Shown in pieces: positions 25,101 to 34,809 of a stretch of 64,000 nt of DNA (the stretch's first letter is position 1; every line of letters begins with the position of its first letter). The DNA comes from Mycobacterium sp. HUMS_12744610 (lineage in GTDB: Bacteria > Actinomycetota > Actinomycetes > Mycobacteriales > Mycobacteriaceae): positions 4,960,001-5,024,000 of the forward strand of contig NZ_JBGEDP010000001.1 of NCBI RefSeq assembly GCF_041206865.1. Direction: 5' to 3'. The notes beneath the pieces are model-generated. The model worked only from the letters and a program-made list of their open reading frames with translations, was not told the origin of the DNA and did no database searches. Position numbers and translations under genes: made by a program.

Positions 25101-25160
25101 GCGAGCGTGCGCAGAATGCCGGCCGCAGCGGCGTGTCCCCGTACAAACACGCACGCTCGC
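25101..25160. repeat. 60-bp inverted repeat, right copy
   Basis: Inverted partner of 24118..24177 (55/60 identical), lying just upstream of the DUF559 gene start and 2 bp outside the amiA1 stop. The palindromic ends suggest a REP/MITE-like sequence. Confidence 0.85.
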
Positions 25161-25162
25161 GA

Positions 25163-26332
25163 TCAAAAAAGGGCGGCCTGCTCGATGATGTGGACCATCA
25201 GGCGCACCCCGATCGCCAGGGCCCGCTCGTCGAGGTCGAACGTCGGCTGATGCAGGTCGAGCTGCGCGCCCTCGCCCGACCACACGCCCAGTCGCGCCAT
25301 CGCGCCGGAGATCTCCTCGAGGTACCAGGAGAAATCCTCACCCCCGCCGGACTGCCGGGTGTCGGCCAGCACGTCGGGGCCGATGGCCTCGATCGCATGG
25401 GTGAGGATGTGCGTGGCGACCTCCTCGTTGACCACCGGCGGCACGCCGCGGTGGTAGCGCATGGTGTGCTCGACCCCCAGCGGCGACAGCATGGCGGTGA
25501 CGGCCTCGCGGATGATCCCCTCGAGCGACACCCACGTCTGCCGGCTGGCCGTGCGGACGGTGCCCGCCAGCACCCCCGACTGCGGGATGGCGTTGGCGGC
25601 CACACCCGCGTTGACCGCCCCCCACACCAGCACCGTGCCGTTGCGCGGGTCGATGCGGCGCGACAGCACCCCGGGCAGGCCGGTGATCAGGGTGCCCAGC
25701 CCGTAGACCAGGTCGGCGGTCAGGTGTGGACGCGAGGTGTGCCCACCCGGGGAATGCAGCGTGATCTCGATCGAGTCGGCCGCCGACGTGATGGGGCCCG
25801 GCCGCACGGCCACCTTGCCGACCGCCAGGTGGGGATCGCAGTGCAGCGCGAAAATCCGCGCCACGCCGGCCAGCGCCCCGGCCGCGATCGCGTCGATGGC
25901 GCCGCCGGGCATCAGCTCCTCGGCGGCCTGGAAGATGAACCGCACGCCGACCGGCAGCTCGGGCGCCGACGCCAACGCCTGCGCGGCGCCCAGCAGGATC
26001 GCGGTGTGCGCGTCGTGGCCGCAGGCGTGCGCGACGTTGGGCATGCGCGAGGCGTACGGCGCCCCGGTCCGCTCGGCCATGGGCAGCGCGTCCATGTCGG
26101 CCCGCAACGCGATCCGCGGCTCGCGCTGGGGACCGACGTCGCACGTCAGCCCGGTGCCGCCCGGCAGCACCTTCGGGTTCAGCCCCGCCTCGGCCAGCCG
26201 TTCGGCGACGAACTGCGTGGTGGCGTACTCCTGACGGCCCAGCTCCGGGTGGCGGTGGATGTGCCGGCGCCAGCCGACCAGGTCGTCGGCGTGCCCGGCC
26301 AGCCACGCATCGGCGGCCTCACCCAGGCTCAT
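25163..26332 (-). CDS. amiA1: M20-family amidohydrolase AmiA1
   Basis: 389 aa, syntenic with Rv3305c. M20D metal-site motifs: RIALRADMDALPMAE, VAHACGHDAHTAILLGAA, IFQAAEELMPGGA and the late histidine in the GGGEDFSWYLEE region. It is predicted to hydrolyse N-acyl amino acids or similar amides with two Zn ions. The ATG at 26332 overlaps the amiB1 stop (ATGA), so the two are translated together. The longer upstream reading belongs to amiB1 in another frame. Confidence 0.92.
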   Translation of the reverse strand: MSLGEAADAWLAGHADDLVGWRRHIHRHPELGRQEYATTQFVAERLAEAGLNPKVLPGGTGLTCDVGPQREPRIALRADMDALPMAERTGAPYASRMPNVAHACGHDAHTAILLGAAQALASAPELPVGVRFIFQAAEELMPGGAIDAIAAGALAGVARIFALHCDPHLAVGKVAVRPGPITSAADSIEITLHSPGGHTSRPHLTADLVYGLGTLITGLPGVLSRRIDPRNGTVLVWGAVNAGVAANAIPQSGVLAGTVRTASRQTWVSLEGIIREAVTAMLSPLGVEHTMRYHRGVPPVVNEEVATHILTHAIEAIGPDVLADTRQSGGGEDFSWYLEEISGAMARLGVWSGEGAQLDLHQPTFDLDERALAIGVRLMVHIIEQAALF

Positions 26333-27510
26333 GAGTCGGCCCGGCGTTCTCGGGCCGCCAGCACCCGGTCGCGTTCGGCGGGGCTCTCGGCCAGGCGGAC
26401 CACGGTGCGCGCCAGCATGATCGCGGCCTCGACGACGGCGCGGTCGCCGCTGGGCGCGGCGGCGACCGCGGCGAAGGCGCGCTGGTGCACGGTGGCGCCG
26501 CCGGCGTCGACGCCGATCACCGGATGGATCCCCGGCAGCACGTGCGTCACGTTGCCCATGTCGGTGCTGCCCATCGGCAGCGCCGCCTCCACCTCGGGGG
26601 CCAGCGGCTCGCGCCCGAGCCTGCGCATCTCCTCCCGGAACACCTCGGCCAGCCAGTGGTCGGGTTTGAGTTCGGCGTACGGCGGTGCGGGCTGGTCGAT
26701 CTCGTGTTCGCAGCCGGTGGCCAGCGCCCCGGCCGCGAAGCACGCGAACATCCTGCCCTCCAGCTCCCGCAGCGATTCCGACTCGGCCGCCCGCATCGCG
26801 TACTGCATCGCCGCGCGGCCCGGGATGACGTTGACGGCCTGGCCGCCGTCGGTGACGATGCCGTGCACCAGCTGGCCCGGGGCGAGCTGCTGGCGCAGCA
26901 CCCCGATGGCCACCTGCGCGACGGTCACCGCGTCGGCGGCGTTGACCCCCAGGTAGGGCGCGACGGCGGCGTGCGACTCCTTGCCCCGGTAGCGCACGAT
27001 CGCCTCGGACAGCGCCAGCGAGCGCGCCGCGGCGATGTCGGACGGACCGGGGTGGGCCATCACCGCCACCGCGACGTCGTCGAAGACCCCCGCCTTCAGC
27101 AGCAGCGCCTTGCCGCCGCCGGCCTCCTCGGCGGGTGTTCCCAGCAGCGCCACCGTCAAACCGAGCTCGTCGGCCACCTCGGCCAGCGCCAAGGCGGTGC
27201 CCACCGCGGACGCCGCGATGATGTTGTGGCCGCAGGCGTGCCCGATCTCGGGCAGCGCGTCGTATTCCGCGCAGACGCCGACCACCAGCGGGCCGCTGCC
27301 GAAGTCGGCGCGAAACGCGGTGTCCAAACCACCGGCGGGCGCGGTGATCTCGAAACCGCGCTCGGCGACCAGCGCCTGCGCCTTGGCGCAGCTGCGATGC
27401 TCGGCGAACGCCAGCTCGGGCTCGGCGTGGATGGAGTGCGACAGCTCGACGAGGTCGGCGCCCCGGCGCCGCACGACGTCTTCGACGCTGTCCAAAGTGG
27501 CGGTGGGCAT
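26329..27510 (-). CDS. amiB1: M20-family amidohydrolase AmiB1
   Basis: 393 aa, syntenic with Rv3306c. Motifs are GVCAEYDALPEIGHACGHNI, LLGTPAEEAGGGKALLLKAG and a C-terminal GNVTHVLPGIHPVIGV segment, typical of the p-aminobenzoyl-glutamate hydrolase-like branch of M20D. It probably removes acyl or aryl groups from amino acids. First gene of the amiB1-amiA1 pair. ATG 27510. Confidence 0.92.
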   Translation of the reverse strand: MPTATLDSVEDVVRRRGADLVELSHSIHAEPELAFAEHRSCAKAQALVAERGFEITAPAGGLDTAFRADFGSGPLVVGVCAEYDALPEIGHACGHNIIAASAVGTALALAEVADELGLTVALLGTPAEEAGGGKALLLKAGVFDDVAVAVMAHPGPSDIAAARSLALSEAIVRYRGKESHAAVAPYLGVNAADAVTVAQVAIGVLRQQLAPGQLVHGIVTDGGQAVNVIPGRAAMQYAMRAAESESLRELEGRMFACFAAGALATGCEHEIDQPAPPYAELKPDHWLAEVFREEMRRLGREPLAPEVEAALPMGSTDMGNVTHVLPGIHPVIGVDAGGATVHQRAFAAVAAAPSGDRAVVEAAIMLARTVVRLAESPAERDRVLAARERRADS

Positions 27511-27545
27511 TCTCGCAGTATCTCACCGCCGCGTTGCCGCGGCCG

Positions 27546-28220
27546 CTACACCAGTCCGGCGATGAACGCCGCCGCCTCACCGGGGTAGGGCGGCACCGAG
27601 TAGTCGTGGTGCGCATCCCGGTCGCGGCCTCCGACGACGCAGACGGGATCGCCGGGGCTGCACAGGTCGATGGCGCGGCCGGCGAACTCGCCCGTGGTCG
27701 ACAGGGGTGTGTCGAAGCGGTTGCCGGGGTTGCCGAACACCGCGACCGCCCGCACCTTGCTCGCCAGGTCGGGATCCAGCGCGGGGGCCGACCCCAGGTT
27801 GCCGATGCGCTGGCCCAAGGGTGGCACCCCCGCCAGCATCGAGACCGCGGAGGCGCCCTGCGAGAAGCCGCCGAGCACCAGCTTCGTCGACGGGCACTGG
27901 CCGGTCATCTCGGCGATGTGGTCGCGTGCGTCGTTGGCGCCGTCGGCGGTGGTCAGGAAGTTGTAGCTGGCCGGGTAGTTCACCGCGTAGCTGTCGACGC
28001 TGCGCGAGCCGAGCGCTGGGCGCAGGGCGGCCAGCAGCGCATCGCCTACGGCGCCCAGGCCGGGCGGTTCGGCCGTGCCGCGGGCGAAGATCAGCTGGAC
28101 GTCGGCGCACTCGTCGGCTCGCGCGGACGGCGCCCCACCCGCGAACGTCACGGCCGCTGCCACGACGGCGACGGCCGGGCCGACGATGGGACCGACGATG
28201 CGCCGGCAACGAAAACCCAT
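27546..28220 (-). CDS. Secreted cutinase-like esterase (Culp family)
   Basis: 224 aa from ATG 28220 (an ATG at 28253 would add 11 residues). An N-terminal signal peptide (VGPAVAVVAAAVTFAGGAPS then ARA) is followed by a mature start DECADVQLIFARGTAEPPGL. Catalytic serine lies in VLGGFSQGASAVS, aspartate in the CSPGDPVC disulfide loop and histidine in AHHDYSVPP. Such enzymes hydrolyse lipid esters outside the cell. From memory it has no counterpart between amiB1 and deoD in M. tuberculosis, so it is a local gain together with the PPE gene. Confidence 0.9.
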   Translation of the reverse strand: MGFRCRRIVGPIVGPAVAVVAAAVTFAGGAPSARADECADVQLIFARGTAEPPGLGAVGDALLAALRPALGSRSVDSYAVNYPASYNFLTTADGANDARDHIAEMTGQCPSTKLVLGGFSQGASAVSMLAGVPPLGQRIGNLGSAPALDPDLASKVRAVAVFGNPGNRFDTPLSTTGEFAGRAIDLCSPGDPVCVVGGRDRDAHHDYSVPPYPGEAAAFIAGLV

Positions 28221-28404
28221 GCGGCAAATCTTGACATATGGCGGGGTGAACACAAGAAAACCGGTGATAGTTCATAAAACTAAGGACGGAGCGCGTGCTC
28301 GAACGTTAAAGTCGTGGGGGCGTTTTGTCGGCAGTCACGTTGGCGCGGGGGCGGTGGCGGCGGCCGGCCACCACTGTGGGCCCGCCGAGATGGGACGGTG
28401 AGCG

Positions 28405-30310
28405 ATGAGTTTCTTGGTGTGGCCCCCGGAAATCAATTCGGCGCTGCTCTACTCCGGCGCGGGGTCCGGCCCGATGCTGGCGGCCGCGGCGGCGTGGAAT
28501 GGGCTGGCCGAAGAATTGCAGGCCGCGGCCTCCTCCTTTTCGGCGGTGACGTCCGGGCTCACGGGTCAGGCCTGGCAGGGGCCCGCCGCCACCGCGATGG
28601 CGGCCGCGGCCACACCGTATGCGGGCTGGCTGAGCGCCGCCGGCGCCCACGCACAGTCGGCGGCCGCCCAGGCTCAGGCCGCGGCGTCGGCGTTCGAGGC
28701 GGCGTTCGCCGCGACCGTGCACCCGGGCGTGATCGGCCAACCGCGGCCAGCTGATCTCGCTGGTGACCTCGAACCTGTTCGGCCAGAACGCCCCGGCGAT
28801 CGCCGCCGTGGAGGCCCACTACGAGCAGCTCTGGGCCCAGGACGTGGCCGCCATGACGGGCTATCACGCCGGCGCCTCGGCCGCGGCCACGCAGCTGTTC
28901 TCGGTGCAGACCGCACTGCACACCACGACGGCCCAGCTGAGCCTGCCCAACGTCAACCTGGGCGTCGGCAACCTGGGCGGGCTGAACCTGGGCAGCGGCA
29001 ACACCGGCAACCTGAACCTGGGCAACGCCAACATCGGCACCCAGAACCTCGGCAACGGCAACATCGGTATCCACAACTTCGGCGCCGGGAACTTCGGCAG
29101 CACCAACCTGGGCTTCGGCAACGGCGACTCCTTACAAGGGGTCGCGTCCAACTTCAACATCGGCGGGGGAAACCTCGGCAACTACAACATCGGCTTCGGC
29201 AACGCCGGCCTCTATTTCACCGCGGGGATCGGCAACATCGGTCTGGGCAACCTGGGCGTCAACAACTTCGGCATCGGCAACGTCGGCGGCGGCAACATCG
29301 GCGCCGGCAACTCCGGAATCGGGAGCACCGCCGGCTTCGGCAACATCGGCTTCGGCAACAGCGGCAACAACAACTGGGGTTTCGGCAACACCGGCTTCGG
29401 CAACATCGGCTTCGGCAACAGCGGCACCGGCGACATCGGTTTCGGGCTCACCGGTAACAACCAGATAGGTTTCGGCGGTTTGAACTCCGGCAGCGGCGAC
29501 ATCGGCTTCGGCAACTCCGGCAACAACGACATCGGGTTCTTCAACTCCGGCAACAACAGCTTCGGCATCGGCAACTCCGGACTCACCGCCACCGGTCTGT
29601 TCAACTCCGGCCAGATCGCCACCGGCATCGGCAACTCCGGCGGCGGCGACACCGGCATCGGCAACGCGGGCTACAGCGCATTACCTGCCAGTGGCGAGAA
29701 CACGGGTTTCGGCAACGGGGGTGTCAACAACGTCGGATTCGACAATGGGGGCAGTTTCAACGCGGGCAATTTCAACGCGGGTTCTTATAACGCGGGCAGC
29801 TTCGACTCGGGCAGCTACAACACCGGCCTGTTCAACGCGGGCAACACCAATACCGGCTTCGAGAACTCGGGCAACACCAACACGGGACTGTTCAACGCGG
29901 GCAGCCTGAACACCGGCCTGGGCAGTTCGGCCACCCAATCGGTGGCCAGCTCGGGCTTCGGCAACACCGGCACCGGAACCTCGGGCTTCTTCAACACCGG
30001 GGGCAACGACAACTCCGGCTTTTACAACTCGAGCGCCGGCGGCTCCAACTCGGGGATCGGCAACTCGAGCGTCCACGGAGCCAATGTGGGCTATTTCAAC
30101 TACGGCAACGGTTCCGGAGATGTCGGCTTCTTCAACAGCGGGGTGCTCGGCTCCAACGCCGGATTCTTCAACTCCGACACCGGCGAAGGCGAGAACTCCG
30201 GCTTCTTCAACACCGGCGCCGGTGACAGTTCGGGCTTCGCGAACCTGGGCGCCTCGAGCTCGGGCTGGTTCAACCCCGGGGACGGGCAGTCGGGCCTCTT
30301 CGGGCTGTGA
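28405..30310 (+). CDS. PPE-MPTR family protein (frameshifted)
   Basis: PPE N-terminus [18 protein letters not shown], then the helical PPE domain to [14 protein letters not shown]. One extra G near 28735 breaks the frame. The +1 frame continues [20 protein letters not shown], then [17 protein letters not shown] and a long MPTR region of NxGxGN pentapeptides from about 28960 to the stop at 30310. Corrected length is about 634 aa. MPTR proteins are surface or secreted and variable between strains; the repeats are also a common source of assembly error. Whether the break is real is open. Confidence 0.85.
28960..30300 (+). repeat. MPTR pentapeptide-coding repeats
   Basis: About 1.3 kb of imperfect 15-bp units encoding NxGxGN-type pentapeptides ([18 protein letters not shown], then later FNSG and FNTG units). 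Early units are rich in L/I at the variable position and late units in F/S, so two sub-blocks are visible. This is a coding repeat of the PPE gene, not a separate element. Confidence 0.85.
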
Positions 30311-30556
30311 CGCCCGGCCCTGCAGACTCCGTGGTCCGCCGCTGCCGATCGAAGACTACATTCGGTATCTTTTCCCCATATTTTTTTAAGCAAAAGGTAT
30401 GCCAATTCATTGCGCGCATGCGACCATGTTGCCGGGTGGGCGATGCCGACCCGGCGCAACGCGAGTTCGCCGGAGGAGGGCACTGGGAGAACACCGGAGA
30501 AGACCGTCGCAGGAAACGGGGTCGGGGCGGAGCGCTCGACAGGGCACCGCGTCGCG
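30311..30556. other. Intergenic region after the PPE-MPTR gene
   Basis: Contains an AT-rich stretch for this genome (about 30376-30415, with TTTTTTT at 30382) that could belong to a promoter or transcript end. No convincing gene before the small ORF at 30557. Confidence 0.4.
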
Positions 30557-30772
30557 ATGATCGAGCGGCACACCGCCGGCCTGGCGCCGGGCTGGTACGT
30601 GCGCGACGGCCTCTTCTGGGACGACGTGTGTTCGGTGCTGGCGGCGCCGTTCACCACGCAGGGTAACGCGCTGGCGTGCCGCTCGGCGCTGGAACGCGGC
30701 GACACGCCCCGCCACTACTACATCGACGAGGTCGCGGCGCGATTGCCGGGCGAGGCGCCCCCGCCAGGCTAG
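30557..30772 (+). CDS. Small hypothetical protein
   Basis: 71 codons from ATG 30557: [20 protein letters not shown], then [20 protein letters not shown], ending just before deoD. It reads like real protein and the codon use fits, but I recognise no domain. Longer versions from ATG 30443 or 30410 are possible. The end lies 11 bp before the deoD start, so it would be co-transcribed. It could also be chance. Confidence 0.4.
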   Translation: MIERHTAGLAPGWYVRDGLFWDDVCSVLAAPFTTQGNALACRSALERGDTPRHYYIDEVAARLPGEAPPPG

Positions 30773-30783
30773 GCTCGCGCAGT

Positions 30784-31590
30784 GTGAGCGACGCCGCGAC
30801 CGACGCCGACGAACTCGCCCGGCGGGCGGGGCATTTCATCGCCGAGCGCACCGGAGCCGCCGAGCACGACGTCGCCGTCGTCCTCGGGTCGGGATGGTCC
30901 TCGGCGGTCGCCGCGCTGGGTGCCGCCACCGCCACGCTCCCCCAGGCCGAGGTGCCCGGGTTCCGCCCGCCGAGCGCCGCCGGGCACAGCGGTCAGCTGC
31001 TGTCGGTGCCGATCGGCGCGCACCGGGTGCTGGTGCTGGTCGGGCGCGTGCACGCCTACGAGGGCCACGACCTGCGCCACGTCGTGCACCCGGTCCGGGC
31101 GGCCTGCGCGGCCGGGGCGCGCGTCGTGGTGCTCACCAACGCGGCCGGCGGGCTGCGCCCTGGCATGACGGTCGGCCGGCCGGTGCTGATCAGCGACCAC
31201 CTCAACCTGACCGCGCGCTCCCCGTTGACCGGCCCGCAGTTCGTGGACCTGACCGACGCCTACGCGCCGCGACTGCGCCGGCTCGCCCTGCAGGCCGACC
31301 CGGAGCTGACCGAGGGCGTGTACGCCTGCATGCCCGGCCCCCACTACGAGACACCGGCCGAGATCCGGATGCTGCGGACCCTGGGCGCCGACCTGGTGGG
31401 CATGTCGACGGTGCACGAGACCATCGCCGCCCGCGCGGCCGGCGCCGAGGTGCTGGGGGTGTCGCTGGTGACCAACCTGGCCGCCGGGATCGGCGGCGCG
31501 CCGCTCAGCCACGCCGAGGTGCTCGCCGCCGGGGCCGCCTCGGCGCACCGGATGGGCGCGCTGCTGGCCGACCTGATAGCCCGGGTATGA
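30784..31590 (+). CDS. deoD: Purine nucleoside phosphorylase
   Basis: 268 aa from GTG 30784, syntenic with Rv3307. Class I (trimeric) PNP motifs: [69 protein letters not shown] and [15 protein letters not shown], the last three forming the phosphate and base sites. It splits purine nucleosides to base and ribose-1-phosphate. It is coupled to pmmB by an ATGA overlap, which fits because pmmB-type enzymes can convert the sugar phosphate. Confidence 0.95.
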   Translation: MSDAATDADELARRAGHFIAERTGAAEHDVAVVLGSGWSSAVAALGAATATLPQAEVPGFRPPSAAGHSGQLLSVPIGAHRVLVLVGRVHAYEGHDLRHVVHPVRAACAAGARVVVLTNAAGGLRPGMTVGRPVLISDHLNLTARSPLTGPQFVDLTDAYAPRLRRLALQADPELTEGVYACMPGPHYETPAEIRMLRTLGADLVGMSTVHETIAARAAGAEVLGVSLVTNLAAGIGGAPLSHAEVLAAGAASAHRMGALLADLIARV

Positions 31591-33168
31591 CGCCCGAGGA
31601 GTGGATCGCCCACGATCCCGACCCGGCCACGGCCGCCGAGCTCGCCGCCTGCGGCCCCGGCGAACTCGCCGCCCGGTTCGCCCGCCCACTGGTGTTCGGC
31701 ACCGCGGGACTGCGCGGCCCGGTGCGCGGCGGACCCGACGCCATGAACGTCGCCGTGGTCTCGCACGCCAGCTGGGCGGTGGCGCAGGTGCTCGGGAGCC
31801 ACGGCCGGGCCGGTTCGGCGGTCGTCGTCGGGCGCGACGCCCGGCACGGCTCGGCCGTGTTCGCCACCGTCACGGCCGAAGTGCTTGCCGCCCAAGGCTT
31901 TCGGGTGCTGCTGCTGCCCGGGCCGACGCCCACGCCGGTGGTCGCTTTCGCGGTGCGGCGCACCGGGGCCGCCGCCGGGATACAGATCACGGCCTCCCAC
32001 AACCCGGCGACCGACAACGGTTACAAGGTGTACTTCGACGGTGGCATCCAGATCGTCTCCCCCACCGACCGCGAGATCGAGTCCGCGATGGCCGGCTCCC
32101 CGCCGGCCGACGAGATCGCCCGCGCCCCGGTGCAACCCGCGCACACCGACCTGGTCGAGCGCTACATCGAGCGGGCCGCCGGGGTGCGGCGCGCCACCGG
32201 TTCGGTGCGGGTGGCGCTGACCGCGCTGCACGGTGGGCGGCGCGGTGGCCGTCGAGACGCTGCGCCGCGCCGGTTTCGGCCGGGTGCACACCGTCGGCGC
32301 CCAGTTCGCGCCGGACCCCGACTTCCCCACCGTCGCGTTCCCGAACCCCGAGGAGCCCGGGGCCACCGACGCCCTGCTGGCCCTGGCCGCCGACGTCGGC
32401 GCCGACGTCGCGATCGCGCTGGACCCCGACGCCGACCGGTGCGCCGTCGGCATCCCGACCGCATCGGGGTGGCGGATGCTCTCCGGCGACGAAACCGGTT
32501 GGCTGCTCGGCGATTACATTCTCTCCCAGCCGCGAACCGGGATCCCGGTCGTCGCCAGCTCGCTGGTGTCCTCGCGCATGCTGGCGGCCATCGCCGCGCA
32601 TCACGGCGCGGTGCACGTCGAGACCCGCACCGGCTTCAAGTGGCTGGCCCGCGCCGACTCGCAGGTGCCCGGCGGCACCCTGGTGTACGCCTACGAGGAG
32701 GCGATCGGCCACTGCGTCGACCCGGACGCCGTGCGCGACAAGGACGGCATCAGCGCCGCCGTCCTGGTGTGCGACCTGGTGGCCGCGCTGGCATCCCGGG
32801 GCGAAACCGTGTCGGGCGCGCTCGACGAGCTGGCCCGCCGGCACGGCGTGCATGACGTCGCCGCGGTGTCGCGCCGCGTCGCCGGCGCCGGCGAGGCCGC
32901 CGCACTCATGGACCGGTTGCGGGCGGACCCACCGGCCACACTGGCCGGGTTCACCGCGACCCTCACCGACGTCACCGACGCGCTGATCTTCACCGGCGGC
33001 GACGACGCGGCGTCGGTGCGCGTGGTGGTGCGGCCCTCGGGCACCGAGCCGAAGGTGAAGTGCTACATCGAGGTTCGCTGCGCGGCGGGTGCCGAGTTGG
33101 CCGCGGCCCGGACGCGGGCGCGCGCGCTGCGCGACGAACTGGCCGGCCAGGTCGGCGGCTGGGGCTAG
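31587..33168 (+). CDS. pmmB: Phosphomannomutase/phosphopentomutase-like PmmB (frameshifted)
   Basis: About 527 aa after correction, syntenic with Rv3308. The alpha-D-phosphohexomutase domains are all present: [15 protein letters not shown], the catalytic serine loop [14 protein letters not shown], the Mg site [12 protein letters not shown], and the sugar loop [10 protein letters not shown], ending with [15 protein letters not shown]. Near 32233 a dinucleotide seems missing (expected [15 protein letters not shown]), moving the reading frame by +1. Neighbours (deoD, upp) suggest a role in sugar-phosphate handling during nucleoside salvage. The break is probably a sequence error. Confidence 0.88.
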
Positions 33169-33788
33169 CGGGGCCCGTACTGGCGGTCTCCCGCGTCGCC
33201 GAGCCCGGGAACGATGAAGGCGTGCTCGTTGAGGCCGTCGTCGACGGCCACGGTGAACAGCCGCGCATCCGGCGCCGCCTTCTCAAGGGCCGCAATGCCT
33301 TCCGGCGCGGCCACCGCGCACAGCACGGTGATCCTGGCGGCGCCGCGGCGGTGCAGCAGACCGATCGTGTGCCGCACCGACCCGCCCGTCGCCAGCATCG
33401 GTTCCAGCACCAGCACCGCCCGGCCAGTCAGGTCGTCGGGCAGCGACTCCAGATACCCGGCCGCGCGGTGGGTTTCCTCGTCGCGGGCCACGCCGACGAA
33501 CCCGACCTGGGCCTGCGGCAGCAGCGCCAGCGCCCGGTCGAGCATGCCCAGCCCGGCGCGCAGCACGGGCACCAGCAGCGGCTTTCCGGCCAGTCGCATC
33601 CCGAGGGTCTCGGCCAGCGGGGTGTGGACCGGAAAGCTCTCGAGGGGCGCGTCGCGGGTGGCCTCGTAGACCAGCATCACCGTCAGGTCGCCCAGCGCGG
33701 CCCGGAACTCGGCGTTGGGAGTGTGCTTGTCGCGCAACGCGGTCAGCCGGGCCAGGGCCAGCGGGTGATCGATGATGCGTACGTCCAC
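33165..33788 (-). CDS. upp: Uracil phosphoribosyltransferase
   Basis: 207 aa from GTG 33788, syntenic with Rv3309c. UPRTase signatures: [36 protein letters not shown], the PRPP-binding loop [16 protein letters not shown] and a C-terminal uracil site with [19 protein letters not shown]. It makes UMP from uracil and PRPP. A TATATA hexamer at 33801..33806 (minus strand) lies close to the start, giving a very short leader. It converges with pmmB with a 4-bp overlap. Confidence 0.95.
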   Translation of the reverse strand: MDVRIIDHPLALARLTALRDKHTPNAEFRAALGDLTVMLVYEATRDAPLESFPVHTPLAETLGMRLAGKPLLVPVLRAGLGMLDRALALLPQAQVGFVGVARDEETHRAAGYLESLPDDLTGRAVLVLEPMLATGGSVRHTIGLLHRRGAARITVLCAVAAPEGIAALEKAAPDARLFTVAVDDGLNEHAFIVPGLGDAGDRQYGPR

Positions 33789-33869
33789 GGCACCTGACCC
33801 TATATAACGATCGCGGCCAACCCGGTTGACACGCTCGTGCGGGTGCCGCAGGGGCCAAGCACCCGCCCA

Positions 33870-33882
33870 TATACTCCCGGCG
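33870..33882 (+). promoter_or_regulatory. -10 hexamer for leaderless sapM
   Basis: TATACT at 33870..33875 is followed after 6 bp by the GTG start of sapM (33882), so transcription should begin at or next to the start codon. No ribosome site is present. Confidence 0.55.
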
Positions 33883-34772
33883 TGCAGGTTCGCAGCGGGC
33901 TGACGGGCAAGGCACATCGGGCCCTGCGGGCCATCTGGCCGGCCGTCGCGGTGGCGCTGGCGGGCATCGCGGCCACCCCGCTGTCCCCGCTGGTGAGCCT
34001 GGCGGCGGCCGCGGTCCCGCAACCGGCGCACGTGGTGATCGTGATCGAGGAGAACCGCGCGGCGGCCAACATCATCGGCAACAGGTCGGCGCCGTTCATC
34101 AACGCCCTGGCCGCGGCCGGCGCGAACATGGCCGCGTCGTTCGCCGAGACCCATCCCAGCGAGCCGAACTACCTGGCGCTGTTCGCCGGCAGCACGTTCG
34201 GCGTGACCACCGACGCGTGCCCGGTCAACGCCGGCGCTGCCCCCAACCTGGCGTCCGAGCTGCTGGCCGCCGGTTACACGTTCGCCGGGTTCTCCGAGGG
34301 GCTGCCCGCAGTCGGCTCACCGGTGTGCAGCGCGGGCAAGTACGCGCGCAAGCACGTGCCCTGGGCCGACTTCACCAACGTGCCGCCCAGCACGTCGCTG
34401 CCGTTCTCGGCGTTCCCGATGGGCAACTACGCCGCCCTGCCGACGGTGTCGTTCGTCATCCCCGACAACGGCAACAACATGCACGACGGCTCCATCCCGC
34501 AGGCCGACGCCTGGCTCAACCGCAACCTGTCCGGGTACGCCAACTGGGCGGCGGCCAACAACAGCCTGCTGATCGTGACCTGGGACGAGGACGACAACTC
34601 CAGCCGCAACCGGATCCCGACGGTGTTCTACGGCGCGCACGTGCGGCCCGGCACCTACGGCGAGCAGATCAGCCACTACAACGTGCTTTCCACGCTGGAG
34701 CAGATGTACGGACTGCCCAAGACCGGCTACGCCGCCAACGCCCCGGCGATCACCGACATCTGGGCGGGCTGA
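33882..34772 (+). CDS. sapM: Secreted acid phosphatase SapM
   Basis: 296 aa, syntenic with Rv3310. The signal region is [20 protein letters not shown] with a hydrophobic core up to about residue 45. The mature part has [18 protein letters not shown] (the metal-binding EEN), [34 protein letters not shown] and LIVTWDEDD, all typical of the phosphoesterase family that includes SapM and acidic phosphatases. In M. tuberculosis SapM removes phosphate from PI3P and helps block phagosome maturation. Confidence 0.93.
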   Translation: MQVRSGLTGKAHRALRAIWPAVAVALAGIAATPLSPLVSLAAAAVPQPAHVVIVIEENRAAANIIGNRSAPFINALAAAGANMAASFAETHPSEPNYLALFAGSTFGVTTDACPVNAGAAPNLASELLAAGYTFAGFSEGLPAVGSPVCSAGKYARKHVPWADFTNVPPSTSLPFSAFPMGNYAALPTVSFVIPDNGNNMHDGSIPQADAWLNRNLSGYANWAAANNSLLIVTWDEDDNSSRNRIPTVFYGAHVRPGTYGEQISHYNVLSTLEQMYGLPKTGYAANAPAITDIWAG

Positions 34773-34809
34773 ACCCGAACGCTGCGGCGCCGTCGCTATT
34801 GTGTGCCGC

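Noticed and set aside
28960..30300. Regular short repeats that could suggest a CRISPR array or minisatellite
   Set aside because: The repeats are in frame, 15 bp, imperfect, and encode MPTR pentapeptides; there are no spacers.
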